From positions 34,439,488-34,503,487 of the forward strand of contig OX246741.1 of the NCBI GenBank assembly GCA_945910005.1: a DNA stretch of 64,000 nt, written 5' to 3'. This document shows positions 58,201 to 64,000 of the stretch, piece by piece. The translations under genes were made by a program, and so were the position numbers. Position 1 is the first letter of the stretch. Each line of letters opens with the position of its first letter. The stretch comes from Isoperla grammatica (taxonomy: Eukaryota; Arthropoda; Insecta; Plecoptera; Perlodidae). Below the pieces are notes generated by a model. That model worked only from the letters and a program-made list of their open reading frames with translations, was not told the origin of the DNA and ran no database searches.

Positions 58201-58896
58201 TTGATGACTGGTCGGCCTACTAGACTCCCGATGGAACGATGGACTGGACTGCCGACGCCCCGACGATGAAGATGGCCGACTGTACATTGGCTCGGAGGAC
58301 CGCTGACGTGACGATGACTGACTTTGCCTTCGGGACTTGGGTACTAGATTGACTGACAGATTGGACAATTTGGACTGACTGTCTGCAAGCTCCATATTCA
58401 AGGCTATGGCACTGGCCTCGTCGAAGGTTAACGACTTCTCTAGAAGCAGTTTGCGTCGAATATTTTCTGACGACAAACCACAAACTAACCTGTCTCGTAA
58501 GGCTTCGGACAAAAAATCTTTGAAATCACAATGCTCCGACAGCTTCTTGATAGCTACTATGTAGTTACTGATACTTTCCCCTTCCTTTTGATTTCTGCAA
58601 TGAAAATGGTATCTTTCCGAGATAACCAATCTTTTGGGGGCGTAATGGGCCTTCAATACTGACACAATGACGTGGAAGGTTGACTCACTTGGTTTGTTTG
58701 GCATTAACATGTTCTTCAAGACTTGGTAAGTAGGTGCGCCGCATAGCGTTATGAACATGGGCACCTTTATATTATCCTCAGAAATTCCATTTAACACGAA
58801 ATATGACTCTAATCTCTCTAAGTATGAGACTATGTCCTCCGTTTCACAGGAAAAAGGTTCCATGTTCCCGACGATTCGAGACTTTACCAACGCCAT
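55159..58896 (-). CDS. Gypsy gag-pol polyprotein (1245 codons, frameshifted at its 3' end)
   Basis: Single frame from ATG at 58896. Gag, residues 1-about 290, ends with two zinc knuckles (CRRCGRLHNEADC at 250-262, a variant spacing, and CX2CX4HX4C at 269-282). Aspartic protease DTGA at 370-373. Reverse transcriptase about 540-740, with catalytic Asp633 and YLDD 693-696. RNase H about 835-960, with Asp842, Glu883, Asp908. Integrase zinc site His1055, His1058, Cys1088, Cys1091 and catalytic D1118, D1172, E1208 (D,D35E). All catalytic residues are present. The frame then leaves the integrase near residue 1230, at an eight-base A run (plus-strand T, 55203-55210), and ends 15 residues later. This is either an inactivating indel or a homopolymer sequencing error. 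Pol sits in the same frame as gag. Confidence 0.93.
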   Translation of the reverse strand: MALVKSRIVGNMEPFSCETEDIVSYLERLESYFVLNGISEDNIKVPMFITLCGAPTYQVLKNMLMPNKPSESTFHVIVSVLKAHYAPKRLVISERYHFHCRNQKEGESISNYIVAIKKLSEHCDFKDFLSEALRDRLVCGLSSENIRRKLLLEKSLTFDEASAIALNMELADSQSKLSNLSVNLVPKSRRQSQSSSRQRSSEPMYSRPSSSSGRRQSSPSFHRESSRPTSHQSSQSSRYESRNPGSVQSCRRCGRLHNEADCPARNWECFSCHKQGHTSRVCRKNRRVHDVIADGSSEADSESSDSVSVSKVSTSATARVTKVVSKGSSAEDVLEVTSKEVVPSTIKTLGGSPLFVKLRVEDIIVKFEVDTGASVSLISSQFYYDNFSQKKLHPSPLSLKSVTGEKLGVLGQIEVKVKSPTNTSKLLKLTVCENNRKIKPLLGRPWLDSLSPSWRNVLQVDTKSETLESESTEIVLGQNLEESDIFTVEIDDGLAASNSLVNPRTVVEELSKKFPNVFSNDKSVSIKQYQANLVLKENVTPVFHKAYSIPYALKSEVKRQLDEMVEVGTLVPVRHAEWASPIVCVPQTNNKVRICVDFKVTLNSALKTDFYPLPRLEDIFTSLSGGTVFTVLDLQNAYQQLIVGPESRQYLTINTEFGLYQFTRLPFGVSSAPGIFQATMEEILKDMPWVKVYLDDILITGRDLEHCKRNVDKVLRRLNEYQVRVNLHKCKFFCTQVDYLGHALHAKGISPSNNKITAIVEASEPINVSQLRSYLGMLNFYNRFLPNLSTLLKPLYNLTKQGAPWFWSADCVRAFAKSKELLQNNCLLVHYNPDYPIVVSADASPYGVGGVLSHLINGIERPVMFVSSTLTPTQQGYSQLDREALALVFTVKRFHKYLFGQAFTLATDHQPLKHILAPTKGIPTVAASRLQRWAVILSTYNYKIMYRKASLMCPADALSRLPDKRELIEDYKIALLDEEFPLTYVEIATETAKDPVLSKVLDLTKHGWPNHVPEGGLIPYFKRRMELSLEHGCLLAGNKVIIPKSLQETLLTLLHNEHPGIVRMKALARTTCWWPSLNAEIENKVQSCEACQVINFTPSSNVTVKWPSVEPWFRVHIDFFVKDQKTFLILVDSASRWIEVWFMARGTDATEVTRKLRHCFTVFGFPHQIVSDNGPPFTSVEFTAFCKAYGITLIHSPPYSPRSNGAAERAVQTIKKGLSKELLVHNLTLKKRRGSRDIRQDPLNI

Positions 58897-58988
58897 TTTC
58901 CCTTTTGGTAGGCGTGTTTAGGCCAAGGCCTAGGCTAGGCTTACAAACTTACGTACTTGGACGCGCGGATACAGGCTCGTCGCCAATA

Positions 58989-59110
58989 TGTAATGTTCTC
59001 CCCCAGGTGTTTAGGGTTCATTAAACAACCAGACTCCGGAATATAGAGAATACTTTATTAGTACAAACACACGACTATTACATTCCATGGTCGACTACAG
59101 ACTGTCACTC
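58989..59110 (-). mobile_element. Gypsy element 5' LTR, truncated (122 bp)
   Basis: Identical over 122 bp to the inner part of the 3' LTR but lacking the outer 101 bp (U3). The break falls at gagtgacag on the minus strand, where the 3' LTR continues. Flanking DNA to the right shares nothing with the left flank of the element. Beyond this, 59111-60060 holds no recognisable feature. Confidence 0.88.
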
Positions 59111-60067
59111 AAAGTGGCCGTGAGTGAGGACTGAGGAATGTGTAGGAGAAAGCACGGATATGGATATTATCTCAAAAAGGTATTTGCAGCAGTGTTAGTA
59201 ACAAGAAATATACCAGCGTGAAATATGATATGATAAACGGCTGCAAGAACCTTAATAAAAAGAAATCAATGTACATAAGCAGTTGAGTTTTACCAGTTTT
59301 AATTATATTATTATTTGAAAGGTTTTACAGAGCAGTTCTTATTATAAACAGACAGAATTTATTCCAAACATTAAATGAATTACATAATACATCACCTTCT
59401 ATAGGTCTACCACTCAGAACATGATGCAATGTTCCAGTTTCAGTTTTAGAGAAGATAAAGCCAAATTTAATTTTACTTGAGTGTCAGATGTCACATTATG
59501 TGACCTTAAGGTCAACAGGTAACATAAATCTAGCACATTCTTACGATTTGTCAATGTCGGTGCATGAATCTCCTTCATTGGTGCTGACATGGCTTCTGAG
59601 GCCACCAGTGGCCATGGTGGCAATGTAGTACGCCAGGTACCGAGTATTTATCAACGTTGTCTTGCTGAATACTGGTATTTAAGCTTAACTAAAACAGAAA
59701 AATACCTAGATAGAACAATGTTATGAAAACTTCTTTGATTAAGCCTAATAAATTTCAATTCGATGGCACTACAGCTGAGCATTTTTTATTTTTTTATATA
59801 TATTTTTTTATATTATGTACCTAATAAAAACAGATAACAAGTCATAACAGGATATTTGGCCACTTGTGTAAAGCAGAGAATGGGTTGCCAATCAACAATG
59901 CGATCAACGGAAAAATTGCGTTTTCAGGGATGAAATAAAATTGTATGATTACGTACTATATGGTTTAAAATATGAAATTTAATAAAATTAACTAACAATT
60001 AATCGATTTCAAATTCACTAAAGGGTATTTGTGTCTGTGGCAGCTGTGGTATTTCTGTGGTAGAACG

Positions 60068-60480
60068 CAGGGACATACCTGATTGCACTACTTGTAAATG
60101 GAAATGAAAAATAATAATAAATAACTAAACAAATTGTATTTATGGTCTACCCACTCGGTTGCAAGAACAGATTTTCAGCGGGGGACATTTATATACTACT
60201 TATTATGGGCTTCGTTGCTATGACGGCTCCAAAGTCACCGTTTACATATTATAGACCTGTACCATACAGATAGATTTAAGTCAAATTCCAAAATTAAAAA
60301 ACCCCAGCCCGAACCGGGATTCGAACCCCGGATCTACTGCAGTGGAAGCAGGAATAAACCCACTGGACCAACAAGCCTTAGCTGTGTAAGATGGCGTAAG
60401 CTACACAAGTTATTTAAATTACCTGATTGCACTTCTTGTAAATGGAAATACAAAATAATAATAAATAATTAAACAAATTT
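60068..60480. repeat. Direct duplication flanking a SINE
   Basis: acctgattgcact.cttgtaa followed by an AT-rich aataataataaata stretch occurs at about 60077-60136 and again at about 60421-60480. Each copy is followed by SINE 3'-end sequence. This looks like a tandem duplication containing the SINE end, since a 60-bp target duplication would be unusually long. Confidence 0.55.
60137..60378 (-). mobile_element. tRNA-derived SINE, second copy
   Basis: Minus-strand head near 60378 (ttggtccagtgggttt, B box gggttcgaatcccgg), body with ggagccgtcatagcaacgaa, and tail near 60140 (cgagtgggtagacc). Same family as 26446-26872. Confidence 0.75.
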
Positions 60481-60536
60481 CAATTAAAAAATTATTATTA
60501 ATTAAAAAATAATAATAAATAATTAAACGAATCATT

Positions 60537-60655
60537 GTATTTATGGTCTACCCACTCGGTTACAAGAACAGATTTTCAGCCCACAGATTAAAGACCCCCA
60601 CTGAAAATCAGTCTTGTTACTGAGTGGGTAGACTCTAAATGTGCATTTATTTATT
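60537..60655. mobile_element. Inverted pair of SINE 3' ends forming a hairpin
   Basis: A minus-oriented SINE end (60547-60579, tctacccactcgg...) faces a plus-oriented end (60601-60632, ...gagtgggtaga) across about 20 nt. The plus-oriented copy continues into the ATTT-type tail. About 30 bp of near-perfect stem. Confidence 0.7.
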
Positions 60656-60775
60656 TAATTAAAAAAGCTAAAGAAATAGGCAGGACCACTTGGTCCTCAA
60701 CCATAACAGGGTAGATCATCTCACTAAAGAAAGCATGTCAATGTTTTTTTGAGTAGATAGTAGATAGATAGATAT

Positions 60776-61087
<312 letters not shown>

Positions 61088-61440
61088 ATAGATGGATAAG
61101 AGTAGATAGATCCTGATGTGTTATATTTTATTTTATTAATCTGTACTCACCTTTGTGTTCGCAATTAGCGCTGCACTTGTGCCTATTGCCTGTATTGTCA
61201 CACTATGCGACCGCCGATTGCGAGACTCGGACAATGACTAAATATTAAATAATGTGTTTGGCTGGACCTAATGTAGGGTCAGCTACATGCGTCAACTTGA
61301 ATGAATTGCGGCATTGTTTCTAAAAGTGCACACGTTACAAAACTACATCCGCCTCGCTTTATGTGGCGGCGTCTTATGTGCGAGTCAGCAAGTATTAAGT
61401 GATATGGATTCCGTTCAGTGCCTTGTTCGATAGTGTGAGT

Positions 61441-61643
61441 GTGGTTTCACATCCAGGGCCCACCCCGCCAAGAACAGCTGAGGTGTTGGTAGATAAAAAT
61501 ATAATCATAGATCGATGCGTGTATTTTAAACAAAAACAAATGTCTAAAATACTGTCTTATTGAAATGTAAACGGTCATTTTCCATGTTTCCTTTGCAAAA
61601 AGGGGGGGGGTGTCCCCCCCTCCCCCCCGTGTATACGCCACTG
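61441..61643. mobile_element. Possible hAT-like remnant
   Basis: The right end gtatacgccactg with an adjoining C/G homopolymer block matches the hAT-like termini at 954-1266. The left end is uncertain: cacatccagggccc near 61448 is a plausible diverged terminus. No target duplication found. Confidence 0.35.
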
Positions 61644-62734
61644 CACGAGCCCGTATTCTACTCTTGAATACAACACAAATTGTTGTAGATGCAAAATAAC
61701 ACCTATTATGGGTTAGCCAAGAACAAAGGCATTGGGTTTTAGAAATTATAAACCCAATGCAAGGCTGGATATTCACTGTCAATGCTTTGGGTTTGACTTG
61801 AAACCCAACAACATGGGCAAGCTCTAACTAGCATAGCCTATGCCCTACCAGTTAATATGATTGTTGTTCATACTCACCAAATAATGTCTTCTATCGTAAT
61901 GATGATCCATGTGTTCCCTGTTCTGTTCTCTTCTGTCTGACTTGTGTTTGCTCACTAACAAGGAAAACGCTCTGCGTTGCCAGTGAGCGGGTTTTTTCAA
62001 TGTATTAAAGCAAACACATCTTTTGAATATCATATTACTCTTACAAAAAAAACCTTTATAATAAACAAAACTTGTGTTTACAAGATGGCGGTTTAAGTTA
62101 CAATCTTATTATTTGTGTACATTATTTCTCGATATGTTGCTAATAATTGTACGAAATATTATTTAAATCCGTTGAGAAGTTTTATTTAAATAAATTAGAA
62201 ACCTTCAAGTTGATTTTTCATTGATTTCCGCATAATTTCATCCGACCGTGGTCTACTCAATAGGCTATAATTCATAAACTATTTAACCTATCATTGTATG
62301 GAAAAATCCATAATATAAGTACGGGCTAGATCTAAACGTTCGTATTGTTTAATCATACAATAACCGCATTTAAAGTTTAAATCATAATAAAAGCTTTTTA
62401 ATTTGTCGACTAAGTTCATGTTTTGCCGTGAACATCATAAAACATAACATGTCATTGTAGCCATTCTATGATAGCCATCGAAATTCAAAATACCTATAGT
62501 GAAAAAGTTCTGAATGCGCACGCCATTTCGGTAGCATACTATGTGCATTGAACGACATACAACAAAACATGTATGGACTGTTATTAGTGTGGGTGCGGAA
62601 ATCACAAAAATAAAATACATACAAGGTTGTTTTAGATGATGATATTTGGACTTTACGTATCATATTTTTGCAACTATGGCTAATTGAAACGATGAGTGGG
62701 TAACTATGATGATGAAAAAACACCACACACACAC

Positions 62735-62830
62735 ACGATATATCCATGTCCAAGCAAGGATTCAAACCTGGAACGCAGAGACCTCGGTTTACTAGACCAA
62801 CGCCTAATCGACCGCGGTCAACAAAGCTGG
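62735..62830 (-). mobile_element. tRNA-like SINE head fragment
   Basis: Minus strand taggcgttggtctagtaaac (A-box-like) and ccaggtttgaatccttg (B-box-like) at tRNA-like spacing, with poor arm pairing. The rest of 61644-63220 shows no gene. Confidence 0.45.
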
Positions 62831-63227
62831 CGTTTGTTTTCGAAAATATCATTTGGAAATACTACAGATGTCAATTTATCTTATTGAGGGATTTCATTCA
62901 AGTTGTATGTACACGGCCATTGATTCATTTCGACCGCTAACAGTTTACGAACTATGCGCGGAAACTGTTGCCCGTGATTGGTTAGATTGGCGAGGACTGC
63001 CTGATTCCGCCAATAAACGCGCTCAAACTGAGCGGTAGTTTGAACTGCATTGAGAATAACAGAGGGAACAAAATGTCGTTGAAAACAAAGTTACGTAAAG
63101 CTGTGATATGCGTCAAAAGTGAATGTATATATTATTGTGATGTTTCCATTTGCCCGATTAATCTTATTATATTTGGTGCGTTCATGGTAGTATAGATATT
63201 GTAGTAACTATAAGTCTTATGCCCGCT

Positions 63228-63350
63228 CTTACGACTTCCAACTAAATGTTAAAGTATACGCTGTAACTTGTTTTCACCAAGGAAACCACCAATCAGAGGC
63301 TGTGAAATGAAGTCATCTGACACCCAAAACGTTTAGTTGGAAGTCATAAG
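63228..63350. mobile_element. Short MITE
   Basis: cttacgacttccaactaaa (63228-63246) and tttagttggaagtcataag (63332-63350) are 19-bp inverted ends with one mismatch around about 85 bp. No coding capacity. Confidence 0.6.
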
Positions 63351-63935
63351 ATATAGGTATTAGATAATAAAATCATAAACATTTGCTTGTATGCATATTT
63401 TATGGACCACTTGCATAAAGAAGGACGTGCAATAATTCCAAAAACTATACCTACTATGGCGTATGAAAAAGTTAATAAGATAAAAATAACATTAATTGTG
63501 CTACTATAAATGTGTACTAGTCCATACACGAGGTTTAAAAACGAACCAAATTCACTATGATATAAAAGCCTTAAGAGTAATATTAAACACCACACACAAA
63601 CACAGTATTTCCTTTAATTTCCAACAATGATGGCATAAAAGCGCACACCTCTCTGGAGACAGCTTCACCTACTTAAAAGGGTAATAGATAAGGATCTGAG
63701 GTTGGTTTGAGTCTAGCTACGTTGAGAACTATATATTTACTATGCATTATCTGCGAATAAGTAACATACCATGGAGTTGGATTATTTGCACATATTCTAT
63801 GCAATTACTTTGTGACAATTTTGAAGTAAGTAATTATAAATCTATATTTCAACCGACAGAAAGCGGGGGTGGCGTGTACGACGTGGTTGTGGTTGACATT
63901 GTCAAAATATAGTAATTTAACAGGCTAGAGACAAC

Positions 63936-64000
63936 GGCGGTTGTGCGTTTATGGGCCACAGGCGGGCCGCCCACTGTTTGCCGGCTGTTGGCTGTGAGCT
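63936..64000. repeat. GC-rich dispersed repeat, cut by the window edge
   Basis: tttatgggccacaggcgggc matches the repeat at 53490-53720; it continues beyond the window. 63351-63930 is AT-rich without features. Confidence 0.5.

Larger units (their letters stand above)
54233..59110 (-). mobile_element. Ty3/Gypsy LTR retrotransposon, nearly complete
   Basis: About 4.9 kb, minus orientation: truncated 5' LTR (58989-59110), a primer-binding-site candidate beginning tggcgacgagcc just inside, one gag-pol frame, a frameshifted 3' end of pol, a polypurine tract and a full 3' LTR. The domain order protease, RT, RNase H, integrase defines Gypsy. No envelope gene is seen. The shared LTR region is identical, suggesting recent insertion. 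No target duplication was found, consistent with loss of the outer 5' LTR. Confidence 0.92.

Noticed and set aside
60300..60378. tRNA gene
   Set aside because: Degenerate anticodon arm, and the same SINE body as 26446-26872.
61441..61643. Complete hAT element with target duplication
   Set aside because: Only the right end is convincing; the left terminus is diverged and no 8-bp duplication was found, so it is listed only as a possible remnant.

Overview
This is eukaryotic DNA, almost certainly from an arthropod and possibly an insect. It has spliced genes with GT-AG introns, nuclear tRNA-Gln genes with pol III terminators, tRNA-derived SINEs, hAT and Harbinger DNA transposons, a Gypsy retrotransposon and many short foldback elements. 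The species cannot be fixed from the sequence. There is no operon, CRISPR array or other prokaryotic feature.

The core is a head-to-tail pair of minus-strand genes for classical short-chain dehydrogenases/reductases (SDRs) of the DHRS11 / insect farnesol-dehydrogenase-like family. Gene A (2087-19411) is complete: six exons, 250 codons, consensus splice sites at every junction. Gene B lies upstream; exons 2-6 are present (23670-51375) and exon 1 was not found, so it probably lies past the right edge. Exons 2-6 have identical lengths and phases in both genes (169, 127, 130, 153 and 42 nt).

Four tandem arrays sit in these two genes. (1) A 131-bp repeat, about 89 copies, fills intron 5 of gene A. 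Each unit is 72 bp from the end of gene A exon 5, its 5' splice site and 59 bp of intron. (2) A 103-bp repeat, 7 copies, lies at the exon 4 / intron 4 boundary of gene B: 84 bp of exon, the splice donor and 19 bp of intron. (3) A 26-30 bp minisatellite, about 70 copies, ends about 17 bp upstream of the gene A start codon. (4) A 108-bp satellite, about 215 copies over 23 kb, fills intron 2 of gene B; nearly every unit carries a palindromic TGACGTCA (CRE/ATF-type) site. A smaller 92-bp-period duplication copies the 5' end of gene B exon 2. Arrays 1 and 2 are independent amplifications of an exon together with its own 5' splice site, in two paralogues at different exons. I regard this as the most unusual feature of the window.

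Layout: 1-1650 two tRNA-Gln genes (CUG, UUG) around a small hAT element; 2087-19411 gene A with array 1 (split by a Harbinger insertion at 11823-13060) and several foldback elements; 19429-21477 minisatellite; 21478-23669 foldback elements and a TC microsatellite; 23670-51375 gene B with arrays 2 and 4; 51376-54232 a hAT element nested in a retroposon, then dispersed repeats; 54233-59110 a minus-strand Gypsy element; 59111-64000 SINEs, a CAGA microsatellite and small transposon remnants, with no recognisable host gene. Most long open frames are artefacts of the 108-bp repeat, whose period is a multiple of three.
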